Below, piece by piece: positions 53,970 through 63,089 of a stretch of 64,000 nt of DNA. The stretch lies in assembly GCA_963773155.1 (NCBI GenBank), contig CAVZAB010000005.1:62001-126000 (forward strand), in the 5' to 3' direction. This DNA comes from CAVZAB01 sp963773155. GTDB lineage: Bacteria; Pseudomonadota; Alphaproteobacteria; Rhizobiales; Beijerinckiaceae. The notes beneath the pieces are model-generated. The model had not been told where the DNA came from. It made no database searches and saw only the letters and a list, made by a program, of their open reading frames with translations. Numbering within the stretch: the first letter of the stretch is position 1; every line of letters starts with the position of its first letter. A program made the translations under genes and the position numbers.

Positions 53970-55326
53970 TTACGCCCCTGCCGCCACCCGGTTAGCGGCT
54001 TCGCGCCAGCCGACGAAGCGCTCGGGCGGAATTGTCCGGCGAACAGTGGCACGTTCGAGGGCGAGGCGGATATCCGCCGTGCTACCGGCCTTTAGCGCGG
54101 CGTCCACGAAAAGCTGCTCGAGCACGTCCTGCTGGGCGTGGCTGCCACCGAGTTCGATACATGCCGCCGATGACCGGACGCATCAGGGCGACAGCCTCAG
54201 CGTGGCGTCCCGCGGCGTGGGCGAGCTGGGCCTCGGCGATCGGCAACGCGTAGTCGCGAACAATGGGTGGGACGGTACCGCGACCATTGGCGAAGGTACG
54301 CATAGCCTCGATCATGCGCTCCGCAGCGGCGATGCGGCCGGTGGCGGTTAGCGCCATCAGCCAGTGCGGCAGAGTGAAGGCGGAGAGGCAATCGCCGATC
54401 CGCGCCTCGGCTTTGTCGGCAAGTTCCTCCCAGCGGTTGCCTACATCGATGCCGAGGCGCTGGAGACGGAAGAGCATGGCCGCCGCGTTCTGCACGTCGA
54501 TGTAGACATCCGGCGAGTTGACCGTGAGCGGAGCGGCGAGGTTGCGGAAACGGGTATCGTAGAGGTCGAGTACGGCGGAATGGTCCCCGTGCTCGAGTTT
54601 GAACAGGGCGCAGTGCCACCAGAGATGGTGCTGAAGGTTGTGGCTGCCCTCCCAGTTGGGCGCGAGCGTGGTGAGCCACTGAATGCCTTCGCTGCGGCGG
54701 CCCTGCATTTCCATTACATGGGCGACGGCGTGAGCGGCCCAAAGATCACCGGGGTCGAGCTCGATGGCGCGGCGCCCGGATGGTTCGGCGGCGAGATAGT
54801 TCCCCGCCTCCTCGTGGGCGAAACAGCGGCAGGCAAGTATCGATGTGTAGCCTGGAATGCGCTCCGACCAGGCCGGCATCACCCGCTCGACGGAAGCGAC
54901 CATTTCTTGCGGACGGCCGAGCCAAAAATTGACGAAATGGGCGAGACGGAAGGCGACCACATCATGCGGATGGGTGCGCAGGATCGACTCCCACAAGGCA
55001 ATGGCACGATCGAGTTCGCCCTCGACCCAGGCGGTCAGGGCGGCGACGTGGCTGTGCTCACGCGGGGTGGCGCAGGCGGCAAGCAATTGCGCGGTGCGCG
55101 CCGACTGGACGGCGGCCGGAACGGAGGCCTGATTGAATGAGAGCATGGCGAAATAGCCCTGCATGCAATGAGCAATTGCCAAGTCCGGATCGGCTTCCAG
55201 CAGGGCGGTGAGCCGGGCCGGCGTGTCCGCTCGGTAGGTGAGGTAACCGGTGACAAGATGGTCGAAAGCAGCGGCAGACTTGGCGCTGGCGGTCGAGAGG
55301 GGAAGGCCGCGGGCATCGAGATGCAT
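53970..55326 (-). pseudogene. TTC38-like tetratricopeptide repeat protein, frameshift near the C-terminus
   Basis: A helical-repeat protein resembling the tetratricopeptide repeat protein 38 family. From the ATG at 55326 it reads MHLDARGLPLSTASAKSAAA, FDHLVTGYLTYRADTPARLT, REHSHVAALTAWVEGELDRA and GDLWAAHAVAHVMEMQGRRS, followed by NLQHHLWWHCALFKLEHGDH. The frame fails near 54155. The resumed frame gives LGGSHAQQDVLEQLFVDAAL and ends FVGWREAANRVAAGA at a stop at 53970. The total of ~452 aa is usual for the family. Without correction the protein would end at 54082 with a foreign tail. Function in bacteria is unknown; TPRs suggest protein binding. Confidence 0.83.
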
Positions 55327-55903
55327 GGCGCTGTTCCTGGTTGATCACTGTCGCGCGACCAAAGCACAGCATCGCATGGCGAGCGTCAACTTGAATTCCG
55401 GTATCGAAGCCCCCGATCACCAATGCCAGAGACTATCACATCCCCTAGGCCGCGAGCACTGCCTCAATATCCGCTCTCTCAAATGGGAGAGCACGCGGAT
55501 ATCCGGCGCGACGCGAGATATTGATCCGCGGTGCCGCACTTTGTCCCCAAACTCGGCAGGGAAACTCCGTGGCATCTGCCGATTGCGCCGCTGTGCGCGT
55601 CGGCCATGGGGTTCTCCCTTGCGGCGAAGCGCGCCGTCAGTGGCTCAGGTTTCGCGACCGGGATGCTGACCAGTGCCAACGGAGGCGATGCGCATGCGCT
55701 CGAGCGAATTGGACAATGAGGTTTCCGGCGCGGCCGAAGTGGCGGCAGAGGTTCACTCCGATGAATTGGCGGCCGAGGACGCGATAAAAAAAATCGGCAT
55801 GCGGCGGACCGTGCAAAAACCACGCTCGGCGAAATCGCATTAAGCTGACCTCGACACCCTGCGCCAACTGGTATCTCGTCCTGCTCTTTACGAGCGGTCA
55901 TGA
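55327..55903. other. Intergenic stretch, no gene recognised
   Basis: About 580 bp. A plus-strand trace around 55690-55845 (ELDNEVSGAAEVAAEVHSDE) is weakly protein-like and includes an A-run at 55787, but no family could be assigned. Confidence 0.4.
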
Positions 55904-57337
55904 CTACTTGCTGGTCGGTCGGATGTTCTGGTTCATCCGGAACATGTTGCTGGGGTCGTACCGGCGCTTCACCTCCGTGAGGCGATGGTAGTTCGCGCCG
56001 TACGCTCTCTCAATGTGGCCACTCTCGTCGTCTGGCATGAAGTTGACATAGACACTGCCTGACGCGAACGGCGCGGCCAGTTCGAACAGCCGACGCGCCC
56101 ATGCGATGCAGGCCGAATCCTGAGCCTTGTCGCGCCAGCGAGTATGCACGTTCATAATGAAGTGAGCCTTTCGATTGGGCCACGCGGTAGCGTCGGGGGC
56201 AACGCGCTCCATGGCCCCACCGATGTGCGCAATGAACACTTCGCACTCCGGCGAGGGAAGTGTGCGTACGGCGTCGACGATCACTTTGATGGCAGCGTCT
56301 GAAAGTTCGGTGAAATCGTGGCTCTTCCAGTAATTGCGGGCGCCCGGCGTCAATAGGGGATCGAAGGCGGCCTGCCAGCCGGTGAACAGGTGAGGAGAAA
56401 TTACGTCGGCGATGGGCCTCCCCAATGCGCGCAGAGCCTTGGTGGCCTTCTCGCCCTCCTTTATGTCGCCGCTGTAGCAAGCAGCAAATATCAGCACCTC
56501 CTTGCCATGCCACTCGGCTGGTAGGAACGGAAGCGGTGGCGCCTTGCGCATCACGACCCAGGTTGTGAGTTCGTCGGGCGCCTCCTTGGCGATTCGGCGA
56601 TACTCGGGTAGGAGCTCGCCTGCCTTGTCTAGGGGGTGAACAATCAGACCCGACAGCACCTCGGGTCCGAGCGAATGCAGCTTGAACTCGAAGGAGGTCA
56701 CGACACCAAAATTGCCGCCACCTCCTCGCAATGCCCAGAATAAATCCTGGTTCTCTCGCTCGCTCGCGCGCACTAGCTTGGCGTCGGCGGTGACGACATC
56801 GACAGAGATTAGATTGTCGATAGTCAGACCGAACTTTCTCGTGGTCCATCCGAAACCACCGCCGAGTGTGAGTCCGGCGACACCGGTGGTCGAATTGATG
56901 CCAAGCGGGGTGGCGAGCGCGAAACATTGTGCTTCTTTGTCAAAATCGGCCAGCGTCGCGCCAGGTTCAACGCGGGCCGTGCGGGATGCCAAATTGACGC
57001 GCACTGATTTCATCAAGGAAAGATCGATGAGGAGCCCGCCGTCACACACTGCATTGCCGGCAATGTTGTGGCCTCCGCCGCGTATTGCAACGAGGAGTTT
57101 TTCGTCGAGTGCAAGCTTGACTGCATGTATTACGTCCGCGGCACCAAGACAACGCACCACGAGGCCCGGGCGCCGGTCGATCATGGCGTTCCAAATGGTG
57201 CGGGCAGCGTCGTAGCCATCCTCACCGGGTAACACCGCGGTACCGCGAAGCTTACTGCGCAGTGTTGCCACAGTATCTGAAGTGATGGCTTTGGTCGATG
57301 CATCGAGTCCGCGAACGTTCAGGGCTGTCATGTTCAT
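55904..57337 (-). CDS. FAD-binding oxidase with berberine-bridge C-terminal domain
   Basis: 477 aa, PCMH-type FAD oxidase. VAIRGGGHNIAGNAVCDGGL at ~83-102 contains the His that covalently holds FAD in 6-hydroxynicotine oxidase and BBE-like enzymes. GLTLGGGFGWTTRKFGLTID near 155-175 has Gly where a second (cysteinyl) link would be, so attachment is probably single. DLFWALRGGGGNFGVVTSFE is a family hallmark, and the C-terminal BBE motif is GANYHRLTEVKRRYDPSNMF. It likely oxidises an alkaloid, sugar or other small alcohol/amine with O2. It is intact despite ruined neighbours, and stands alone. Confidence 0.93.
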   Translation of the reverse strand: MNMTALNVRGLDASTKAITSDTVATLRSKLRGTAVLPGEDGYDAARTIWNAMIDRRPGLVVRCLGAADVIHAVKLALDEKLLVAIRGGGHNIAGNAVCDGGLLIDLSLMKSVRVNLASRTARVEPGATLADFDKEAQCFALATPLGINSTTGVAGLTLGGGFGWTTRKFGLTIDNLISVDVVTADAKLVRASERENQDLFWALRGGGGNFGVVTSFEFKLHSLGPEVLSGLIVHPLDKAGELLPEYRRIAKEAPDELTTWVVMRKAPPLPFLPAEWHGKEVLIFAACYSGDIKEGEKATKALRALGRPIADVISPHLFTGWQAAFDPLLTPGARNYWKSHDFTELSDAAIKVIVDAVRTLPSPECEVFIAHIGGAMERVAPDATAWPNRKAHFIMNVHTRWRDKAQDSACIAWARRLFELAAPFASGSVYVNFMPDDESGHIERAYGANYHRLTEVKRRYDPSNMFRMNQNIRPTSK

Positions 57338-57984
57338 CTCCCTTCGGAGTTAGTTCGCTTGTTCGAGCCTTGCGTGGCCCACCTGAGTGGATGCTGTCAC
57401 GCGCAACGTTGAGACCGCGGCGAAGTCTGTCCGGACCTACGCACCACAAAAATCACGAGTATGGATCTCAAAGTTCGGCAAGGTCTCAGTTTTGCGCCAA
57501 GCATAGCACTCTCATTCAAGTATGAAAAGTAACCTTTCCATAGATGCTCCGTCGCCGACGGCCCACAACACCTGGGCGGTTGCTGCGGTGGACGAAGCTC
57601 GCTATTTCGACAATATGCCGACGTCCATTGTGCGTGACGTTGCCGGGACTGCAATTTCGAAATGATCTGTCTGCACAATCTATAATGTTACGCGGCCGAT
57701 GTGCGACTACGTTGACAACAGTTTGGCGACGGAGGCTATCATAGATTAGTCCCGCTCCACCCGACGAGCGAGCTTCCTCGCCAAGTTTCTGCGACGCGTC
57801 ATCGCGTTCGCGCGCATACACCGGAACGCATCACCTTTTGTCCTCTAAGGGTGAGTTGGCCTCTGGACTCCAGAATTCGCCAATCAGGCTCACACCTGGC
57901 TGCCGACGTTCGTCGAGGACTGGTGGCCGGGTAGCCAGTGGAAAGTACCGGTATCGAAAACTCACAGGCCCCGCCCTCGATTCG
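57338..57984. other. Intergenic stretch, no gene recognised
   Basis: About 650 bp upstream of the FAD oxidase. The minus-strand frame at 57516-57821 and the plus frames carry no motif. Near 57864-57950 a trace (FANQAHTWLPTFVEDWWPGS) precedes the DUF1214 remnant and may belong to it. Confidence 0.4.
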
Positions 57985-58173
57985 TTAGACAAAGGGATGC
58001 GTAAGAACGGCGACGGCTCGGTGGACGTCTATATCGGCCCGAAGGCGCCCGCCGGCCACGAATCGAACTGGATTGAAACCCCTTCGGAGAAGAGCTGGTT
58101 CCCATGGTTTCGATTTTAGAAGGCGCTCTTCGACAAGAGCTGGAAGATGCCGGACATCGAGCGGGTGAAATGA
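57985..58173 (+). pseudogene. DUF1214 (DUF1254-associated) C-terminal remnant
   Basis: KGMRKNGDGSVDVYIGPKAP followed by AGHESNWIETPSEKSWF closely follows the conserved end of DUF1254/DUF1214 proteins (LxKNADGSxDIYFGPKAPAGxESNWIxT). After a frame change the closing segment ALFDKSWKMPDIERVK and a stop at 58173 appear. A full member has ~450 residues; only about 60 remain. No start or DUF1254 part was found upstream. It is a clear gene fragment at the edge of the degraded zone next to tRNA-Val. Confidence 0.72.
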
Positions 58174-58517
58174 CCCGTGAATTGACGGCCCCTATTGGCA
58201 CAACGGCGGTAGATCTAACTTTTGCTTGAAGACGGGCACCAAGCCGTCCGAGTGTCGGGAAAAGTGGGGTTGGTACCAAATATCGGCAGGGGGGCCCACG
58301 CTGCCATTCTTTTGGGGACCTGTCGTACGGTTGCCTGACCGCCCTGGTGGGGGGCATCAACGCGCGGTCTCTGCTGAGAAATGTGCTCCTGCGGTTCCTT
58401 GGCGGGGCAGGGGCCATCGATGACTTCGGGACCTCGGGCGCAAACCTAGTGTGTCCCCGGTGTGTCCCCGACTTCCGCAGCAGTCGCGGTGCCTACATCT
58501 AAGTTGTTGATTTTATT
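58174..58517. other. Non-coding flank of tRNA-Val
   Basis: About 340 bp with no gene. An 11-bp tandem TGTGTCCCCGG/TGTGTCCCCGA starts at 58450. It borders the 3' end of the tRNA, the usual insertion point of genomic islands, but no integrase gene or second copy of the tRNA end was found by eye. Confidence 0.4.
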
Positions 58518-58592
58518 TGGTGGGCGCGACAGGGATTGAACCTGTGACCCCACCCGTGTGAAGGGTGTGCTCTCCCGCTGAGCTACGCGCCC
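58518..58592 (-). tRNA. tRNA-Val (CAC)
   Basis: A full cloverleaf on the minus strand: acceptor GGGCGCG with CGCGCCC, D arm GCTC-AGCGGGA-GAGC, anticodon arm CACCC-TTCACAC-GGGTG with anticodon CAC, and T arm ACAGG-TTCAATC-CCTGT. The 3' CCA is encoded (58518-58520). It decodes GUG valine codons. It is the only tRNA gene seen in the window. Confidence 0.97.
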
Positions 58593-58619
58593 CGGTCGCT
58601 GACCGTGAGTACATGTCGT

Positions 58620-59333
58620 TTACGAACGACTCGGACCCAAGTCAAGATCGAGGTCGCCGACGGCATCAAAGAGATCGTCGTAGTGTGAAATTATTCGGTC
58701 CGGCTCGAATTCCTTCACGTGACGATCCGAATAGCCGAAATCGACGGCAATAATGGGTATCCCGGCCGCCTTGGCAGTATCGATATCGGTGCGTGAGTCG
58801 CCGATCATCAAGGCGCGCCTGTGATCGCCTTTGGCCCGCGCGATAGTTCCGAGCAGGGCAGCCGGGTCCGGTTTCTGAACAGCGAAAGTATCCTGGCCGC
58901 AAATCGCCCGGAAACGCTGGGCAATATTCAGGAGTGTCAAAAGCTTCACCGAATTCTTTTCGAGCTTGTTGGTGCACACGGCAAAGGCGTAGCCGGCCGC
59001 CTCGAACCGATCGAGGCAGGCCACGACACCGGGATAGAGCGCAGTCTGGTCGGCGATATGCGCATCGTAATGAGCCAGAAAATCGGCAAATAAAGCGCTC
59101 AGCTTGGCCTCCGACAATTGACGGCCGTTCAGAGCGAAACCGCGCGCAATCAGCATCCGTGCGCCGGCCCCGACAACTGAGCGCGCCTGGCTCAATGGGA
59201 TCGGATCCAGCCCTTCGGCGGACAAGATGATGTTAAGGGTACCGATCAGATCGGCCGCGGTATCGGCGAGCGTGCCGTCAAGATCGAAAACGAGCAGTGG
59301 CTGGAGGGCAGGGTCCGGCATTGCATTTCCCAA
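58620..59333 (-). CDS. gph: HAD-family phosphoglycolate phosphatase-like hydrolase
   Basis: 237 aa; a second in-frame ATG at 59321 may be the true start. HAD motifs are visible: LVFDLDGTLADTAADLIGTL with the nucleophile Asp and acid Asp, VCTNK for motif II, KPDPAALLGTIARAKGD with the motif III Lys, and MIGDSRTDIDTAKAAGIPII for motif IV. The cap is the small alpha-helical type of the Gph/PgpB-like group. Removal of phosphate from 2-phosphoglycolate is the common activity; related substrates are possible. In related genomes gph often neighbours rpiA, which lies ~4 kb away here. Confidence 0.9.
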   Translation of the reverse strand: MGNAMPDPALQPLLVFDLDGTLADTAADLIGTLNIILSAEGLDPIPLSQARSVVGAGARMLIARGFALNGRQLSEAKLSALFADFLAHYDAHIADQTALYPGVVACLDRFEAAGYAFAVCTNKLEKNSVKLLTLLNIAQRFRAICGQDTFAVQKPDPAALLGTIARAKGDHRRALMIGDSRTDIDTAKAAGIPIIAVDFGYSDRHVKEFEPDRIISHYDDLFDAVGDLDLDLGPSRS

Positions 59334-59486
59334 GTGAGGCGCTAACGGTTAGCCGTGGCCAATCTCAGGCGCAACGTAAAATTTGACCGGGATTGAGGGG
59401 CTCTTGGGGCGGGCATATGGCATAGCATTCCCTCTCCACGAATCAGCCGATCCGATTTCCGGCCGACCTCGGCAAGGAGATGTTTC

Positions 59487-59888
59487 ATGCGGCCTACCCC
59501 CTTTGGCGCGAGCGGGATCGTCGTTGCTCTCGCTTTTTCGGCGAGTCTGTCGGCGGTTCACGCCGGCGATTTCGAATTTCTCGCAGCCCCCGAAAAGGAC
59601 CTCAATAGGATCTACCGGCTCGACCGGCTGACCGGCGAGGTGACCGCCTGCCAATATGCGCTGAGCCCCGGCAAGGAGGAATTGGCTCCCGGCGCAATCG
59701 GCGTCACCCTTTGCTATCCTTCCGGCGAGGGGGCCGGCAAGCAGGATCCAAGCAGCTATGCTCTCGTTGCCTCGCATCACGAGCAAGAGGCCGGCGTTTT
59801 TCGGGTCGATCTGCGATCGGGCCTGATGAGCGTCTGTTTCGTTTTCAAGGAAGCGGTCGTCTGCACCCTGGCAGCTGGCCCCAAATAG
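59487..59888 (+). CDS. Small exported hypothetical protein, 133 aa
   Basis: Signal peptide at residues ~9-26 (SGIVVALAFSASLSAVHA). The mature ~107 residues contain three Cys and a pattern of RIYRLDRLTGEVTACQYAL and GVFRVDLRSGLMSVCFVFK, two similar strands ending in Cys that look like an internal duplication (xVxRLDRxTGxVxxC). A ribosome site AAGGAG lies 8 nt before the ATG. The protein is periplasmic or extracytoplasmic with unknown function, and converges with the DMFase-like gene with 7 bp between stops. Confidence 0.75.
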   Translation: MRPTPFGASGIVVALAFSASLSAVHAGDFEFLAAPEKDLNRIYRLDRLTGEVTACQYALSPGKEELAPGAIGVTLCYPSGEGAGKQDPSSYALVASHHEQEAGVFRVDLRSGLMSVCFVFKEAVVCTLAAGPK

Positions 59889-59895
59889 TTCACAC

Positions 59896-61533
59896 TCACA
59901 GGCTGAGTTTTGCAAACCTTGTCAGCACATTGTTGGTGACCCGCTCGACCCCGGGGTCGCGTTGAATGAGGCCGCTGACCCATTCGCAAGTGCCGGCGTG
60001 GAAAACCTCGCCCTTGGCTCGACGGAAACTGACGATCATGCCCGATCCACGCGCCAGCTTTTCGCGCGCCTCATTCGAGGCCGAGCCCAACAAGGTGCTT
60101 GCTATAAAGTCGAGGTCGTCGGCCGCGAGAAAGAAGACTGACCCCGCGTGACCGTGATCGGTTTCGATCAGCGTCGCCAAGCCCATGGCGAGGATTTCCA
60201 CTGACAAGGGGGCACCGTCGTTGCCGGTCGGGTAGGGGAGTCCGTCGCGAAAGGTATAATCAAGACCGTCGACCTCGTAGCCGAAAACCTTGGCCGCCGC
60301 CCCAAGCAGATCGCCATAATAGAGATCGGTGCCCTCGAAGGCCCAGTGCTCGGGCCGATAGACGGTGAACCCACCTGGCCCGCGCGGGCAGGCAAGCCCC
60401 CAACCGGCATACATCCCGCGGGTCGCATTGAGGCCAAATGTCAACGCCCCAGGGCGGTCGACAAGCGGATCTTCCCAGGCGCTGGTGAGCCGGCCGTAGC
60501 CGGCTGTAATGGCGGGGTCTTCGAGCCTTGCCCGATATTTGTAGCAGGTCTGGCTGCCGATGGCGGGGTCGAACCGCATTTGCCAGAGGAAATTTCCGGC
60601 AAAACGCGCCACTCGGCCGCCGTTGTCGACGTATGCGTCGACGGCGTCGCGCATTTCCCAAGTCCAATATTCGTCGTGGCCGACAAAGACGACGCAGGGA
60701 TAGGCGGAAAGCAATTCCGGTCTCGTCTGCAAATCGTGCTGGGTGATCATCTCGACTTCTAAGCCGCGGGCCTCGGCCCAGCGCAAAAAATGCCGATCGT
60801 AGCTGGCCCAGCCGGCCGAGGCGTATTTCTTGCTGAAGCCATTGGCATAGGCCCATTCCATGTGGGGATAGCGCGGGATGGCGCCGGGCGGGGGCGGCGT
60901 CGGCAGCGGAATTCGCGGCGCACCCTCCGGCAGCCAGGCAAAACCGCGGCTGAACGGGCGCGCGAGACTGACGACCGGCGAGAATTGCACGCCCGCGGGA
61001 CCGGTTATGCCCTCGTAGAAGTTCGAACCGCCCCAATCGTTGTAGGCGGCCCAGGTGCCGGTGCTGGCGACTTGCAATATCGCCGCCCTGGGTGAAGCCG
61101 GGTCCGGGCGCACGATGAAAACATGATGATGCAGGCAATCGGCAAAGCCGGATTTCATCGCCCTCGCCTCGACGACATAGCCGCCCGAGCGCCAGGTAGC
61201 GGGAATGTCGATTTCGAGCGCGACCGGCCACCCGCAGCCATGACTCGAGGCCTTGGTTGGTGCCGGGAAGAAGGTGGCCTTTAGACCGGAGCGCTGGAAC
61301 ACGGTCTCGGCGGCCGCCCCATCGCGATAAATGCGCACCTCGAAAACATCGGCCGAGCTGCTCACGCACAGACCCATTCGCTCGCCTGGACCGTAGGAGA
61401 GGCTCTGCGTGTAGCACCAAATGGCGTTGCCGGAGGGCTGATCGCCGGTCGTCTCGAAAAAGTTCTCCGCCATCGCACTGGGCCACATTCCCTCGGTAGA
61501 GCGGGCACGCTTGGGGTGGCTGCTTTGGATCAT
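59896..61533 (-). CDS. N,N-dimethylformamidase large-subunit-like protein
   Basis: 545 aa. The sequence follows the DMFase beta-subunit family: SGNAIWCYTQSLSYGPGERM in the N-terminal jelly-roll part, AYNDWGGSNFYEGITGPAGV, and the conserved CVVFVGHDEYWTWEMRDAVD in the glutamine-amidotransferase-like core. DMFase hydrolyses N,N-dimethylformamide using a mononuclear iron site in its large subunit. Family members are shorter than the ~760-aa enzyme in some genomes, and the substrate here could be another amide. The small alpha subunit was not found nearby. It is divergent from the SSADH gene, starts 111 bp apart. Confidence 0.83.
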   Translation of the reverse strand: MIQSSHPKRARSTEGMWPSAMAENFFETTGDQPSGNAIWCYTQSLSYGPGERMGLCVSSSADVFEVRIYRDGAAAETVFQRSGLKATFFPAPTKASSHGCGWPVALEIDIPATWRSGGYVVEARAMKSGFADCLHHHVFIVRPDPASPRAAILQVASTGTWAAYNDWGGSNFYEGITGPAGVQFSPVVSLARPFSRGFAWLPEGAPRIPLPTPPPPGAIPRYPHMEWAYANGFSKKYASAGWASYDRHFLRWAEARGLEVEMITQHDLQTRPELLSAYPCVVFVGHDEYWTWEMRDAVDAYVDNGGRVARFAGNFLWQMRFDPAIGSQTCYKYRARLEDPAITAGYGRLTSAWEDPLVDRPGALTFGLNATRGMYAGWGLACPRGPGGFTVYRPEHWAFEGTDLYYGDLLGAAAKVFGYEVDGLDYTFRDGLPYPTGNDGAPLSVEILAMGLATLIETDHGHAGSVFFLAADDLDFIASTLLGSASNEAREKLARGSGMIVSFRRAKGEVFHAGTCEWVSGLIQRDPGVERVTNNVLTRFAKLSL

Positions 61534-61644
61534 GGTTTTGAAAATTCCGGCGAAATTGAGCTATAGTCCCTTCTACGTCTTCGCCCTTCACGTTGGAAGG
61601 GCCGCCGTGCTACACCCGCGCCATCATCCCTGGGAGCGGTTGCC

Positions 61645-63087
61645 ATGCACCTGTCGGACCCATCTCTGCTGAAATCGCAATGCCTGATCGACGGACGCTG
61701 GCTCGGACTGGGCACCGATCCCGTTCGCAATCCGGCGACTGGCAGCGAACTTGCCCTTGTCCCCCGCTTCGGTGCCACGGAGGCGACGATGGCGGTGGAG
61801 GCGGCACAGCGCGCCTTTAAGCCATGGGCGGCAAGGACCGGCAAGGAGCGGGCGGCCGTTCTGCGTCGCTGGTTCGACCTAATGATCGCCAACAAGGAAG
61901 ACCTGGCGATCATAATGACGAGCGAGCAAGGCAAGCCTTTGGCTGAAGCGCGCGGCGAGGTCGACTACGCCGCCTCTTTTGTCGAATTTTATGCCGAGGA
62001 AGCCAAGCGCATCTACGGCGAGACGATTCCCTCGCATCGCGCCGACGCCCGTATCGTCGTCTTGAAGCAGCCGATCGGGGTGATCGCGGCAATAACGCCG
62101 TGGAATTTTCCGGCCGCCATGATCACCCGCAAGGTGTCGCCGGCCATCGCAGTGGGCTGCACGGCGGTGGTCAAACCAGCCCCGGAGACGCCGCTCACTG
62201 CGCTCGCGCTCGGCGTTCTTGCCGAGCGCGCCGGTTTGCCGCCGGGCGTCCTCAATCTGATCACCGGTGACGCGCCGGCAATCGGCGAGGTGATGTGCAC
62301 CCATCCCGCGGTTCGTTTCGTTGGCTTCACGGGGTCGACCGACGTTGGCAAGCTCTTGATGCGGCAGGCAGCTTCCGGGGTTAAGAAAGTTGGCCTCGAA
62401 CTTGGCGGCAATGCGCCCTTCATCGTGTTCGACGACGCCGACCTCGATGCCGCGGTGACCGGCGCGATGCTGTCGAAATTCCGCAACATGGGCCAGACAT
62501 GCGTCTGCGCCAATCGGATTTATGCCCAGGATTCGATCTACGAGGCCTTTCTGGCGAAGCTGGCGATGGAGGTCGACAAGCTGCAGATAGGCAATGGCCT
62601 CGACGCCGGCGTGACCCAGGGACCGCTGATCAACGAGCGGGCGCTGGCCAAGGTCGAACGGCATGTCGCCGATGCCTTGCAGAATGGCGGAAGATTGCTT
62701 GCCGGTGGCAGGCGTCACGCCCGGGGCGGGACGTTTTTCGAACCGACTTTGATTGCCGATGCGGCGCCCGGCATGCTCGTGGCGCGCGAGGAGACTTTCG
62801 GACCGCTCGCCTCCGTATTCCGTTTTCACGACGAGGCCGAGGTTATCGCCCTCGCCAACGCAACCCAATATGGTCTTGCCGCCTACTTCTTTGCCCGCGA
62901 TCTCGGTCGGGTGTTCCGGGTCGCCGAGGCTTTGGAATATGGCATGGTCGGCATCAATTCGGGGATCATGGCGACCGAACTTGCGCCGTTCGGCGGGGTC
63001 AAGGAATCCGGGATCGGCCGCGAGGGATCGCGGCATGGCACCGAGGAATTCGTCGAGCTCAAATATCTGCTGTTGGCGGGGATGTGA
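61645..63087 (+). CDS. gabD: NAD(P)-dependent succinate-semialdehyde dehydrogenase
   Basis: 480 aa aldehyde dehydrogenase. PWNFPAAMITRKVSPAIAVG near 151-170 and FTGSTDVGKLLM form the cofactor site. The catalytic Glu lies in LELGGNAPFIVFDDADLDAA, and the nucleophile Cys in GQTCVCANRIYAQ near residue 290. The pattern ITPWNFPxAMITRK and TCVCANR is typical of GabD-type SSADH, so succinate semialdehyde is the likely substrate, though glutarate semialdehyde is possible. rpiA begins 2 bp after the stop, suggesting co-transcription. Confidence 0.93.
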   Translation: MHLSDPSLLKSQCLIDGRWLGLGTDPVRNPATGSELALVPRFGATEATMAVEAAQRAFKPWAARTGKERAAVLRRWFDLMIANKEDLAIIMTSEQGKPLAEARGEVDYAASFVEFYAEEAKRIYGETIPSHRADARIVVLKQPIGVIAAITPWNFPAAMITRKVSPAIAVGCTAVVKPAPETPLTALALGVLAERAGLPPGVLNLITGDAPAIGEVMCTHPAVRFVGFTGSTDVGKLLMRQAASGVKKVGLELGGNAPFIVFDDADLDAAVTGAMLSKFRNMGQTCVCANRIYAQDSIYEAFLAKLAMEVDKLQIGNGLDAGVTQGPLINERALAKVERHVADALQNGGRLLAGGRRHARGGTFFEPTLIADAAPGMLVAREETFGPLASVFRFHDEAEVIALANATQYGLAAYFFARDLGRVFRVAEALEYGMVGINSGIMATELAPFGGVKESGIGREGSRHGTEEFVELKYLLLAGM

Positions 63088-63089
63088 GA

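Noticed and set aside
57516..57821. 101-codon minus-strand gene
   Set aside because: Composition unlike a real protein and no ribosome site seen.
58450..58470. Attachment site from the TGTGTCCCC duplication
   Set aside because: The duplication is not part of the tRNA sequence and has no distant partner found by eye.
60260..61591. 443-codon minus-strand frame within the DMFase-like gene
   Set aside because: Out-of-frame shadow; the +1 frame has the DMFase motifs throughout.
61879..63036. 385-codon minus-strand frame opposite the SSADH gene
   Set aside because: Antisense shadow of a strongly conserved aldehyde dehydrogenase.
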